In this document: piece by piece, positions 1 to 9,278 of the stretch
Position numbering within the stretch: position 1 is the stretch's first letter
How the letters are laid out: the number at the start of each line of letters is the position of its first letter
Notes under the pieces: generated by a model
Told to the model about the DNA's origin: nothing
The model's database searches: none
The model's input: the letters and a program-made list of their open reading frames with translations, nothing else
Program-made: the position numbers and the translations under genes
Assembly: GCA_958295785.1 (NCBI GenBank)
Contig: OY282377.1
Span: forward strand, 1-64,000
Source of the DNA: an uncultured Latescibacterota bacterium
Lineage (GTDB): Bacteria > Latescibacterota > UBA2968
Length of the DNA stretch: 64,000 nt
Direction: 5' to 3'

Positions 1-768
1 TCTGTCTGGTATCGTTGAAATTGATGAAACCTACATCGGTGGCAAAGAAAAGAACAAACATAAATCCAAAAAGTTGAATGCGGGTCGCGGAACAGTAGGT
101 AAATCGGTTGCTTTTGGAATGCGGGAAAAAGGTGAAGATGGTGAGGCAATGGTGGTTCATGTACAGGACGCAAAAGGGGCAACATTACGCGATCAGATGT
201 TGAACCAGGTCTTGACGGGCGCAACTATTCATGCAGACGAGAACCGCGCATACGGCGCATTGAGGGATGATTACGAAGTGGAACAAATCAATCATTCTGC
301 CGACGAATATGAACGCGATGGTGTCCATACAAACTCCATTGAGAGTTTGTGGGCACTGGTTAAGCGTGTCTATATGGGTATTCATCACCACTGGTCAGAC
401 AAACACATGCAAAAGTACCTGAATGCTTGCGTGTTTCGCATCAATCGAAAAAAGGTTGATACCTTAAGTCGTGTTGATGAGATGTTGAATATGGCGATGG
501 GCGCACGGTTGACTTACAAGCAACTTATAGCCAGTGAGGCGGTTGCATGAACAACCTTTATGGCACAAGCGGGCGATATGGAAGTCAACGGGAAATGTTA
601 TCCACGCATGCAAAGGTTATCCGTTCCTGAAAGACGCGAAGGAAAACGTTTTGAAACGCCAGATGTTAGGGGCAGGCATGCCCAAAATCAGAGGGCGCTT
701 GCATTCAACACCAAAAACCCGTGATTACTTTAACAAGAAGATTTAGGGTTGGAAAGTATATAATTCCC
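1..768 (+). mobile_element. IS1595-family insertion sequence, right part
   Basis: The left end lies outside the window. The right end is at 768, where the outward sequence GTATATAATTCCC matches the last 13 bases of the terminal inverted repeat of the IS1595-type transposon at 21165-26307. The next 8 bases (769-776, TTTACTTA) are the probable target duplication, since IS1595-family elements usually duplicate 8 bp. A 27-codon ORF follows the transposase at 547-630; I cannot assign it. The insertion splits a PorV-like gene whose 3' end survives downstream. Confidence 0.8.
2..550 (+). CDS. IS1595-family (ISXO2-like) DDE transposase, 5' truncated by window edge
   Basis: The reading frame is open from base 2 and encodes the catalytic part of an ISXO2-like transposase. 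VEIDETYIGGKEK carries the first catalytic Asp, IHADENRAY the second Asp, and HTNSIESLWALVKR the third acidic position; the C-terminal helix region follows. The N-terminal zinc ribbon is off the window. It is paralogous to the transposase at 25245-26199: the two share the GGKE-N-KH-SKKL-AGRGTVGK block and the closing YQ/YK-DLIA-type end. No frameshift is seen in the visible part, so this copy could be active if its 5' part is intact. Confidence 0.9.
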   Translation: MSGIVEIDETYIGGKEKNKHKSKKLNAGRGTVGKSVAFGMREKGEDGEAMVVHVQDAKGATLRDQMLNQVLTGATIHADENRAYGALRDDYEVEQINHSADEYERDGVHTNSIESLWALVKRVYMGIHHHWSDKHMQKYLNACVFRINRKKVDTLSRVDEMLNMAMGARLTYKQLIASEAVA

Positions 769-1010
769 TTTACTTAGATATGGGCGTCGAATATACCTAT
801 ACGCACCTGGTCGCGGGCCACTTGGTCGGATTGTCATTGCGCGGCGGACACAAATCCGCAAGCAACCTGAGAATCACTTTGGGAGTGGGGGTGCAACTTA
901 TGACCACAGGCGGTCGAGGTATAAAGATGGATTACGCGCGCCAGTCTTTTGACAGCTTTTATTTGGGCAGCGAACAGACACATATCCTCAGTGCTGCTTT
1001 CAGTTTCTGA
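769..1010 (+). pseudogene. 3' remnant of a PorV/PorQ-type outer-membrane protein
   Basis: The frame is open straight from the IS end and reads LYLDMGVEYTYTHLV, then about 60 residues ending in QTHILSAAFSF. Alternating hydrophobic strands and a closing aromatic Phe are typical of a beta-barrel C-terminus, and the D-GVEYTY motif resembles PorV/PorQ family barrels. The 5' part of the gene is absent from the window because the IS occupies it. The ATG at 780 has no clear ribosome-binding site, so this is better read as a broken gene than a 76-residue protein. The family call rests on motif resemblance only. Confidence 0.55.
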
Positions 1011-1140
1011 ATCTGTATGAAAGCGGCCTGACCGATAAATTTTGCTTTCTCCAACGCGCCTATCATACTATATTGGGCGCGGTCTTCAGACACGCTGTCA
1101 GGCGATTGACTGACGAACCGCCTTTTACAGGAAGACTGCT

Positions 1141-2334
1141 ATGTTGAAAAGTATCAGTGTGATTGTCATGTCCTTTGCCGCGAGCGCGATGTGGGGCTGT
1201 GGCGGCGAGCACGCGACGCGGTCTCAGATGGATGAGGCACACGGGGATGTGGGACAACCGCTGAGTAAATTGGCCGTGCGGGGCCACATGTCGTCAGAGG
1301 CGGTGGTGGTCGTCACAATGTGGCAAAAAGACGCACCCGTAAGCGGTGCAAGGGTGGAATTTTCGCGTTCTATTGCGGGACGGGCGCCAGATTATCAATG
1401 GTCTGGAATGACCGATGACATGGGGCGGGCGCGCGTGGAGATCGCGGCGAAAAATGTGACGGGTTATTATCGGGCGCGTGCATCGCGGGACGGAATCGGA
1501 ATCGGATCGTGGTCGAGTATTCCGGTGAATGCCGGCTACATGGTGATGCTCAATTTGCCCATTGGGGGAAAGGCGCGTGTAACGAGTTCATCCATGCTCA
1601 CTGAATCTGCGGAATTTACGCGGGCCAATGTCGCAACTGGCGGCGCATTGTACGATAAGTGGTGGGTGGTTGCAGGCGTCAGCGAACCGAGCGATGAACA
1701 CCCCTTGTGGGCACAGCGTCCCGATAAGGCGTCTAATACACGCTCGGGCAGCACCACCCATCTGTGCAAGGAATGTCACGGCTGGGATTACAAAGGGGTG
1801 AACGGGGCTTACAGTACAGGTAGCCATCGAACCGGATTTCCCGGCATCAGGGGAACCACAAAATCGCCGCAAGAGATTTTTGACCTGCTCAAAAACGCGC
1901 ATGGATTTGGCGCGCTCGGATTGAGCGATACTGCCCTTTGGGATGCGACCAAGTTTGTCCTTGAAGGCGCGATTGACACGGATCAAATCATCGACCAAGC
2001 GGGCGCGTTCACGGGCAATCGCGCAGGTGGCAAAGCTCCTTATGATCGGTCATGTGTCTCCTGTCACGGCGCAGATGGGCTGACGAATCCGTTTGATGCG
2101 ATCCCGAATCAGCCGGGTTCTTCTCCCGGCTACGATCACTATCCGCAAGTGGTTGCCAACGATAATCCCTGGGAATTTCAACACAAAGTCCGCTTTGGGC
2201 AACCGGGCACCAATATGCCCCTCTTGGCTGCCGAGAACATAACCCCTACAGCACTGGCGAATTTAGGGGCTTATGTTCAATCGCTACCTGCATCGGTGGC
2301 CTCGCAGAAGGGCGTAGCCGAGGTGAAAAGGTAA
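1141..2334 (+). CDS. Dihaem c-type cytochrome lipoprotein
   Basis: A 397-residue secreted protein. The N-terminus has a hydrophobic signal and a lipobox-like AMWGC, so Cys20 is the likely lipidated residue. Residues about 45-150 look like a beta-rich Ig/carboxypeptidase-regulatory-type domain. Two CxxCH haem-binding motifs follow, CKECH at 209-213 and CVSCH at 305-309, each in its own cytochrome-c-like domain; the second is followed by a Met in NMPLL that could be the axial ligand. The role is probably periplasmic or surface electron transfer, substrate unknown. Its stop codon overlaps the ATG of the next gene by one base (TAATG), which suggests translational coupling to the first ATPase-nuclease copy. 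Confidence 0.8.
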   Translation: MLKSISVIVMSFAASAMWGCGGEHATRSQMDEAHGDVGQPLSKLAVRGHMSSEAVVVVTMWQKDAPVSGARVEFSRSIAGRAPDYQWSGMTDDMGRARVEIAAKNVTGYYRARASRDGIGIGSWSSIPVNAGYMVMLNLPIGGKARVTSSSMLTESAEFTRANVATGGALYDKWWVVAGVSEPSDEHPLWAQRPDKASNTRSGSTTHLCKECHGWDYKGVNGAYSTGSHRTGFPGIRGTTKSPQEIFDLLKNAHGFGALGLSDTALWDATKFVLEGAIDTDQIIDQAGAFTGNRAGGKAPYDRSCVSCHGADGLTNPFDAIPNQPGSSPGYDHYPQVVANDNPWEFQHKVRFGQPGTNMPLLAAENITPTALANLGAYVQSLPASVASQKGVAEVKR

Positions 2335-3941
2335 TGACAGTAGATTTGGCGAAAAAAAAAGAAGCCATTACGCGCTTCTTCAACACCAGTGGGCCGGTCG
2401 TGGCCGCGGACCACTACTGCATTCCCCCCTTGGAACGGCTCAACCTCGCCGAGATTCGCAGGCTCATCCGCGACAAACGCTATTTCGTCCTGCACGCGCC
2501 TCGGCAGACGGGCAAGACTTCTGCATTGTTAGCTCTGCGCGACCTGCTCAATGCCGAGGGGGCATACCGTTGCGTGTATGTCAATGTTGAAGGTGGACAG
2601 GCCGCACGCGAAGATGTGGAACAAGTCATGCGTACCGTTCTGGGCACCTTGGCGTCTCGGGCGCGTTCAATGGGCGACGAATTTCTGGACGAGGTTTGGC
2701 TCGACATCCTGATCAAGTACGGTCCCCACGCTGCACTACAGGAAGCGTTGACGCGCTGGGCTGGGGCCGATCTCAAGCCGCTGGTGTTGCTCATCGACGA
2801 GATAGACGCCTTGATCGGCGACTCGCTCCTGTCCGTGTTGCGTCAGTTGCGTGCCGGCTACGACATGCGTCCGGAGGGGTTTCCGCAAAGCGTGGTGCTG
2901 TGCGGTGTGCGCGATGTGCGCGATTACCGCATCCATTCGAGTTCAACCAACGCCATCATCGCCGGGGGCAGTCCGTTCAACATCAAAGCGCAATCGTTGC
3001 GTCTGGGAGACTTCTCGCAGGCCGAGGTGCGTGCTCTGCTCGGGCAACACACCGAAGAGACGGGTCAGGCATTCACGTTCGAGGCATTGGAGATGATCTG
3101 GACACAGACCCAAGGTCAGCCGTGGCTGGTCAACGCTTTGGCGGATCAAACCTGCTTCCGCGATGGGGCCGCAGATCGGCGCGATTCGGTCACTGCTTTT
3201 GCCATCATTGAGGCGAAAGAGCAACTCATCCTGCGCCGCGAAACGCATTTGGAACAGTTGACCGACAAACTCAAAGAGGAGCGCGTGCGGCGCATTGTCG
3301 AGCCCCTCTTGAGTGGGGGCGAGGAACGCCACTTCACGGATCGCGATTTGGAGTATGTGCGGGACCTCGGTCTCGTGGCTCAAGATCGTCCGCTCCGCAT
3401 CGCCAATCCGATCTACGCCGAAGTCGTGCCGCGCGAATTGACCTGGGTGATTCAAGAGGAGTTCGATCAGGAAACAGCCTGGTATGTCCATGCGGATGGC
3501 AGTTTGGATGTGGTCGAGTTGCTGACCGCGTTCCAAACGTTCTTCCGCGAACACTCAGAGCATTGGGTGAAGCGATTCGCGTATCGAGAGGCCGGGCCCC
3601 AGTTATTGCTACAGGCATTTCTCCAGCGCATCGTCAACAGCGGCGGACGCATTGAACGCGAGTATGGCCTGGGCAAGATGCGAACCGACCTGCTCATCGT
3701 CTGGCCGCAGGGAGAGCGGACGCGCAAATTCGTGATCGAGTGCAAAGTGCTTCACAGAAGCTTGGAGCAGACCCTCGCCGAGGGTTTGGAACAGACCGCC
3801 GAGTACATGGATCGCTGCGATGCAGAGGCGGGTCATCTGGTGGTCTTTGATCGGCGCGAGGGCAGGCGTTGGACGGACAAGGTGTTCCGGGATCGCCGAG
3901 CGTCGGGCAGTGATGTCGAGATCGACATTTGGGGGATGTGA
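2334..3941 (+). CDS. AAA ATPase / PD-(D/E)XK nuclease fusion, copy 1
   Basis: 535 residues. It differs from copies 2-5 by 12 extra N-terminal residues (MTVDLAKKKEAI, then TRFFNT in place of MRFFNT), because translation starts at an ATG overlapping the cytochrome stop. A run of nine A at about 2352-2360 sits in this extension and could slip. The core has a Walker A variant (APRQTGKTS), a Walker B (LVLLIDEID) and a C-terminal nuclease-like motif (RTDLLI, then VIECKV). N-terminal type TSGPVV; middle block type GDEFLDEVWLDIL. The family is recognisable as an AAA ATPase found in many paralogues in large environmental genomes; its biological role is unknown. Confidence 0.85.
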   Translation: MTVDLAKKKEAITRFFNTSGPVVAADHYCIPPLERLNLAEIRRLIRDKRYFVLHAPRQTGKTSALLALRDLLNAEGAYRCVYVNVEGGQAAREDVEQVMRTVLGTLASRARSMGDEFLDEVWLDILIKYGPHAALQEALTRWAGADLKPLVLLIDEIDALIGDSLLSVLRQLRAGYDMRPEGFPQSVVLCGVRDVRDYRIHSSSTNAIIAGGSPFNIKAQSLRLGDFSQAEVRALLGQHTEETGQAFTFEALEMIWTQTQGQPWLVNALADQTCFRDGAADRRDSVTAFAIIEAKEQLILRRETHLEQLTDKLKEERVRRIVEPLLSGGEERHFTDRDLEYVRDLGLVAQDRPLRIANPIYAEVVPRELTWVIQEEFDQETAWYVHADGSLDVVELLTAFQTFFREHSEHWVKRFAYREAGPQLLLQAFLQRIVNSGGRIEREYGLGKMRTDLLIVWPQGERTRKFVIECKVLHRSLEQTLAEGLEQTAEYMDRCDAEAGHLVVFDRREGRRWTDKVFRDRRASGSDVEIDIWGM

Positions 3942-4115
3942 GAAAGGCCGTTGTTCGGCTGTCCAACGCCCAAGCGGATAAAAGTCAGCGGTTAGTGCTC
4001 GGTCTCCCTCGCGGCCATCCGCCTTAGTGACCGACCCCGTGCCTGTCCTTTTACCTGGCGGTGGGGATGAACGGACAGGCCACTGACCACCGACCCCTGA
4101 CCCGGAGATTACACC

Positions 4116-5690
4116 ATGCGCTTCTTCAACACCAGTGGGCCGGTCGTAGCCGCGGACCACTACTGCATTCCCCCCTTGGAACGGCTCAACCTCGCCGAGA
4201 TTCGCAGGCTCATCCGCGACAAACGCTATTTCGTCCTGCACGCGCCTCGGCAGACGGGCAAGACTTCTGCATTGTTAGCTCTGCGCGACCTGCTCAATGC
4301 CGAGGGCATCTACCGTTGCGTGTACGTCAATGTTGAAGGTGGACAGGCCATGCGCGAAGATGTGGAACAAGTGACGCGCACCATTCTGGGCACCTTGGCG
4401 TCTCGGGCACGCTTGACCTTGGGCGATGAATTTTTGGGCAAAGTCTGGCCTGGCATTCTCGCTGAAATCGGACCGGGTGCTGCACTACAAGAAGCGTTGA
4501 CGCGCTGGGCCGAGGCGGCTCTGAAACCGCTGGTGCTGCTCATTGACGAGATAGACGCCTTGATCGGCGACTCGCTCCTATCCGTGTTGCGTCAGTTGCG
4601 TGCCGGCTACGACATGCGTCCGGAGGGGTTTCCGCAAAGCGTGGTGCTGTGTGGTGTGCGCGATGTGCGCGATTACCGCATCCATTCGAGTTCGACCAAC
4701 GCCATCATCGCCGGGGGCAGTCCGTTCAACATCAAAGCGCAATCGTTGCGCCTGGGCGACTTCTCGCAAGATGAGGTGCGTGCTCTGCTCGGGCAACACA
4801 CCGAAGAGACGGGTCAGGCATTCACGTCCGAGGCATTGGAGATGATCTGGACGCAGACCCAAGGTCAGCCGTGGCTGGTCAACGCTTTGGCGGATCAAAC
4901 CTGCTTCCGCGATGGGGCCGCAGATCGGCGCGATTCGGTCACTGCTTCTGCCATCATCGAGGCGAAAGAACAACTCATCCTGCGCCGCGAAACGCATTTG
5001 GAACAGTTGACCGACAAACTCAAAGAGGCGCGCGTGCGGCGCATTGTCGAGCCCCTCTTGAGCGGGGCCGAGGAACGCCACTTCACGGATCGCGATTTGG
5101 AGTATGTGCTCGATCTCGGTCTCGTGGTTCAAGATCGCCCTTTGCGTATCGCCAATCCGATCTACGCCGAAGTCGTGCCGCGCGAATTGACCTGGGTGGT
5201 CCAAGAGGAGTTCGATCAGGAAACAGCCTGGTATGTCCATGCGGATGGCAGTTTGGATGTGGTTGAGTTGTTGACCGCGTTCCAAACGTTCTTCCGCGAA
5301 CACTCCGAGCATTGGGTGAAACGATTCGCATATCGAGAAGCCGGGCCCCAGTTATTGTTGCAGGCATTTCTCCAGCGCATCGTGAACAGCGGCGGACGCA
5401 TTGAACGCGAGTATGGCCTGGGCAAGATGCGAACCGATCTCCTCATCGTCTGGCCGCAGGGGGAGCGGACGCGCAAATTCGTGATCGAGTGCAAAGTGCT
5501 TCACAGAAGCTTGGAGCAGACCCTCGCCGAGGGTTTGGAACAGACCGCCGAGTACATGGATCGTTGCGATGCAGAGGCGGGTCATCTGGTGGTCTTTGAT
5601 CGGCGCGAGGGCAGGCGTTGGACGGACAAGGTGTTTCGGGATCGCCGAGCGTCGGGCAGTGATGTCGAGATCGACATTTGGGGGATGTGA
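4116..5690 (+). CDS. AAA ATPase / PD-(D/E)XK nuclease fusion, copy 2
   Basis: 524 residues, used here as the reference copy. The P-loop is APRQTGKTS with Lys49; Walker B is LVLLIDEID with Asp144 and Glu145. A GVRDVRDYRIH segment follows that may act as a sensor region. A winged-helix-like middle section links to a C-terminal PD-(D/E)XK fold with Asp441 in RTDLLIVW and Glu458/Lys460 in VIECKV. N-terminal type TSGPVV; middle block GDEFLGKVWPGIL, shared only with copy 5. The start is set by CCGGAG upstream of the ATG. ATP-driven DNA or RNA processing is inferred from the fold, not known. Confidence 0.87.
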   Translation: MRFFNTSGPVVAADHYCIPPLERLNLAEIRRLIRDKRYFVLHAPRQTGKTSALLALRDLLNAEGIYRCVYVNVEGGQAMREDVEQVTRTILGTLASRARLTLGDEFLGKVWPGILAEIGPGAALQEALTRWAEAALKPLVLLIDEIDALIGDSLLSVLRQLRAGYDMRPEGFPQSVVLCGVRDVRDYRIHSSSTNAIIAGGSPFNIKAQSLRLGDFSQDEVRALLGQHTEETGQAFTSEALEMIWTQTQGQPWLVNALADQTCFRDGAADRRDSVTASAIIEAKEQLILRRETHLEQLTDKLKEARVRRIVEPLLSGAEERHFTDRDLEYVLDLGLVVQDRPLRIANPIYAEVVPRELTWVVQEEFDQETAWYVHADGSLDVVELLTAFQTFFREHSEHWVKRFAYREAGPQLLLQAFLQRIVNSGGRIEREYGLGKMRTDLLIVWPQGERTRKFVIECKVLHRSLEQTLAEGLEQTAEYMDRCDAEAGHLVVFDRREGRRWTDKVFRDRRASGSDVEIDIWGM

Positions 5691-5793
5691 GAAAGGCCGT
5701 TGTAAAAGTCAGCGGTTAGTGCCGTGCCTGTCCTTTTACCCTGCGGTGGAGATGGGCGGACAGGCCACTGACCCCTGACCCGGAGATTACACC

Positions 5794-7365
5794 ATGCGCT
5801 TCTTCAACACCAGTGGGCCGGTCGTGACTGCGGACCACTACTGCATTCCCCCCTTGGAACGGCTCAACCTCGCCGAGATTCTCAGGCTCATCCGCGACAA
5901 ACGCTATTTCGTCCTGCATGCGCCTCGGCAGACGGGCAAGACCTCGGCTCTGCTGGCTCTGCGCGACCTGCTCAACGCCGAGGGCATCTACCGTTGCGTG
6001 TACGTCAATGTTGAAGGTGGACAGGCCGCACGCGAAGATGTGGAACAAGTGACGCGCACCATTCTGGGCACCTTGGCGTCTCGGGCGCGTTCAATAGGCG
6101 ACGAATTTCTGGACGAGGTTTGGCTCGACATCCTGATCAAGTACGGTCCCCACGCTGCACTACAAGAAGCGTTGACGCGCTGGGCCGAGGCGGCTCTGAA
6201 ACCGCTGGTGCTGCTCATTGACGAGATAGACGCCTTGATCGGCGACTCGCTCCTATCCGTGTTGCGTCAGTTGCGTGCCGGCTACGACATGCGTCCGGAG
6301 GGGTTTCCGCAAAGCGTGGTGCTGTGCGGTGTGCGCGATGTGCGCGATTACCGCATCCATTCGAGTTCGACCAACGCCATAATCGCCGGGGGCAGTCCGT
6401 TCAACATTAAAGCGCAATCGTTGCGCCTGGGCGACTTCTCGCAAGATGAGGTGCGTGCTCTGCTCGGGCAACACACTGAAGAGACGGGTCAGGCATTCAC
6501 GTCCGAGGCATTGGAGATGATCTGGACACAGACCCAAGGTCAGCCGTGGCTGGTCAACGCTTTGGCGGATCAAACCTGCTTCCGCGATGGGGCCGCGGAT
6601 CGGCGCGATTCGGTCACTGTTTCTGCCATCATTGAGGCGAAAGAGCAACTCATCCTGCGCCGCGAAACGCATTTGGAGCAGTTGACCGACAAACTCAAAG
6701 AGGAGCGCGTGCGGCGCATTGTCGAGCCCCTCTTGAGCGGGGGCGAGGAACGCCATTTCACGGATCGCGATTTGGAGTATGTACGGGATCTCGGTCTCGT
6801 GGTTCAAGATCGTCCGCTCCGCATCGCCAATCCGATCTACGCCGAAGTCGTGCCGCGCGAATTGACCTGGGTGATTCAAGAGGAGTTCGATCAGGAAACA
6901 GCCTGGTATGTCCATTCGGATGGCAGTTTGGATGTGGTCGAGTTGCTGACCGCGTTCCAAACGTTCTTCCGCGAACACTCAGAGCATTGGGTGAAGCGAT
7001 TCGCGTATCGAGAGGCCGGGCCCCAGTTATTGCTACAGGCATTTCTCCAGCGCATCGTCAACAGCGGCGGACGCATTGAACGCGAGTATGGCCTGGGCAA
7101 GATGCGAACCGATCTGCTCATCGTCTGGCCGCAGGGGGAGCGGACGCGCAAATTCGTGATCGAGTGCAAAGTGCTTCACAGAAGCTTGGAGCAGACCCTC
7201 GCCGAGGGTTTGGAACAGACCGCCGAGTACATGGATCGCTGCGATGCAGAGGCGGGTCATCTGGTGGTCTTTGATCGGCGCGAGGGCAGGCGTTGGGCGG
7301 ATAAGGTGTTCCGGGATCGCCGAGCGTCGGGCAGTGATGTCGAGATCGATATTTGGGGGATGTGA
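5794..7365 (+). CDS. AAA ATPase / PD-(D/E)XK nuclease fusion, copy 3
   Basis: 523 residues. The N-terminal block is as in copies 1 and 2 (TSGPVVTADHY) and the middle block (GDEFLDEVWLDIL) as in copies 1 and 4, so it combines segments found in different neighbours. P-loop, Walker B and nuclease Asp/Glu/Lys are all kept. The spacer before it is the shortest (103 bp), having lost about 70 bp that the other spacers keep. No stop or frameshift is present, so selection may still act on each copy. Confidence 0.86.
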   Translation: MRFFNTSGPVVTADHYCIPPLERLNLAEILRLIRDKRYFVLHAPRQTGKTSALLALRDLLNAEGIYRCVYVNVEGGQAAREDVEQVTRTILGTLASRARSIGDEFLDEVWLDILIKYGPHAALQEALTRWAEAALKPLVLLIDEIDALIGDSLLSVLRQLRAGYDMRPEGFPQSVVLCGVRDVRDYRIHSSSTNAIIAGGSPFNIKAQSLRLGDFSQDEVRALLGQHTEETGQAFTSEALEMIWTQTQGQPWLVNALADQTCFRDGAADRRDSVTVSAIIEAKEQLILRRETHLEQLTDKLKEERVRRIVEPLLSGGEERHFTDRDLEYVRDLGLVVQDRPLRIANPIYAEVVPRELTWVIQEEFDQETAWYVHSDGSLDVVELLTAFQTFFREHSEHWVKRFAYREAGPQLLLQAFLQRIVNSGGRIEREYGLGKMRTDLLIVWPQGERTRKFVIECKVLHRSLEQTLAEGLEQTAEYMDRCDAEAGHLVVFDRREGRRWADKVFRDRRASGSDVEIDIWGM

Positions 7366-7532
7366 GAAAGGCCGTTGTTCGGCTGTCCAACGCCCAAGCG
7401 GATAAAAGTCAGCGGTTAGTGCTCGGTCTCCCTCGCGGCCATCTGCCTTAGTGACCGACCCCGTGCCTGTCCTTTTACCTGGCGGTGGGGATGAATGGAC
7501 AGGCCACCGACCACTGACCCGGAGATTATACC

Positions 7533-9104
7533 ATGCGCTTCTTCAACACTGCCGGTCCCATCAAGCCGGGCAAACACTACTGCATCCCGCCGTTAGAACG
7601 CTTGGACATAGACGATGTACTCGCCCTGATCCGGGACGAGAAGTACTTCGTCCTGCATGCGCCTCGGCAAACGGGCAAGACCTCTGCATTGTTAGCTCTG
7701 CGCGACCTGCTCAACGCCGAGGGCATCTACCGTTGCGTGTACGTCAATGTTGAAGGTGGACAGGCCGCACGCGAAGATGTGGAACAAGTGACGCGCACCA
7801 TTCTGGGCACCTTGGCGTCTCGGGCGCGTTCAATAGGCGACGAATTTCTGGACGAGGTTTGGCTCGACATCCTGATCAAGTACGGTCCCCACGCTGCACT
7901 ACAAGAAGCGTTGACGCGCTGGGCCGAGGCGGCTCTGAAACCGCTGGTGCTACTCATTGACGAAATTGACGCCTTGATCGGCGACTCGCTCCTGTCCGTG
8001 TTGCGTCAGTTGCGTGCCGGCTACGACATGCGTCCGGAGGGGTTTCCGCAAAGCGTGGTGCTGTGCGGTGTGCGCGATGTGCGCGATGACCGAATCTATT
8101 CGAGTTCAACCAACGCCATCATCGCCGGGGGCAGTCCGTTCAACATCAAAGCGCAATCGCTGCGCCTGGGCGACTTCTCGCAAGATGAGGTGCGTGCTCT
8201 GCTCGGGCAACACACCGAAGAGACGGGTCAGGTGTTCACGTCTGAGGCATTGGAGATGATCTGGACACAGACCCAAGGTCAGCCGTGGCTGGTCAACGCT
8301 TTGGCAGATCAAACCTGCTTCCGCGATAGGGCCGCAGATCGATGCGATTCGGTCACTGCTTCTGCCATCATTGAGGCGAAAGAGCAACTCATCCTGCGCC
8401 GCGAAACGCATTTGGAACAGTTGACCGACAAACTCAAAGAGGAGCGCGTGCAACGTGTCGTTGAACCGCTGTTGAGTGGATCCGAAAAAAGCACGTTCTC
8501 CACCCGAGACCTTGAATACGTCCGCGACTTGGGCTTGATCGCCCAAGATGACCCGCTCCGCATCGCCAATCCCATTTATGCGGAAATCGTGCCGCGCGAA
8601 CTGACCTACGCCACGCAGTCCGGCCTTATTGAGGAAACGGCTTGGTATGTCCATTCGGATGGCAGTTTGGATGTGGTCGAGTTGCTGACCGCATTCCAGA
8701 CCTTCTTCCGCGAACACTCCGAGCATTGGGTGAAGCGATTCGCGTATCGAGAAGCCGGGCCCCAGTTATTGCTACAGGCATTTCTCCAGCGCATCGTCAA
8801 CAGCGGCGGACGCATTGAACGCGAGTATGGCCTGGGCAAGATGCGAACCGATCTCCTCATCGTCTGGCCGCAGGGCGAACAGACGCGCAAATTCGTGATC
8901 GAGTGCAAAGTGCTTCACAGAAGCTTGGAACAGACCCTCGCCGAGGGTTTGGAACAGACCGCCGAGTACATGGATCGTTGCGATGCAGAGGCGGGTCATC
9001 TGGTGGTCTTTGATCGGCGCGAGGGCAGGCGTTGGACGGACAAGGTGTTTCGGGATCGCCGAGCGTCGGGCAGTGATGTCGAGATCGACATTTGGGGGAT
9101 GTGA
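7533..9104 (+). CDS. AAA ATPase / PD-(D/E)XK nuclease fusion, copy 4 (most divergent)
   Basis: 523 residues. It has the alternative N-terminus (TAGPIKPGKHY, then LDIDDVLALIRDEKYF) shared with copy 5. A divergent block around residues 305-350 (SGSEKSTFSTRDLEYV, and TYATQSGLIEETAW in place of TWVIQEEFDQETAW) is unique to it. Flanking sequence outside these blocks is almost identical to the other copies, so the differences look imported by recombination with an unseen paralogue. Catalytic motifs are intact. Confidence 0.86.
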   Translation: MRFFNTAGPIKPGKHYCIPPLERLDIDDVLALIRDEKYFVLHAPRQTGKTSALLALRDLLNAEGIYRCVYVNVEGGQAAREDVEQVTRTILGTLASRARSIGDEFLDEVWLDILIKYGPHAALQEALTRWAEAALKPLVLLIDEIDALIGDSLLSVLRQLRAGYDMRPEGFPQSVVLCGVRDVRDDRIYSSSTNAIIAGGSPFNIKAQSLRLGDFSQDEVRALLGQHTEETGQVFTSEALEMIWTQTQGQPWLVNALADQTCFRDRAADRCDSVTASAIIEAKEQLILRRETHLEQLTDKLKEERVQRVVEPLLSGSEKSTFSTRDLEYVRDLGLIAQDDPLRIANPIYAEIVPRELTYATQSGLIEETAWYVHSDGSLDVVELLTAFQTFFREHSEHWVKRFAYREAGPQLLLQAFLQRIVNSGGRIEREYGLGKMRTDLLIVWPQGEQTRKFVIECKVLHRSLEQTLAEGLEQTAEYMDRCDAEAGHLVVFDRREGRRWTDKVFRDRRASGSDVEIDIWGM

Positions 9105-9278
9105 GAAAGGCCGTTGTTCGGCTGTCCAACGCCCAAGCGGATAAAAGTCAGCGGTTAGTGCTCGGTCTCCCTCGCGGCCATCCGCCTTAGTGACCGACCC
9201 CGTGCCTGTCCTTTTACCTGGCGGTGGGGATGAACGGACAGGCCACTGACCACCGACCCCTGACCCGGAGATTACACC

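Noticed and set aside
534-746. 70-codon frame after the first transposase
   Set aside because: It begins inside the transposase end, has no family and overlaps the IS terminal region.
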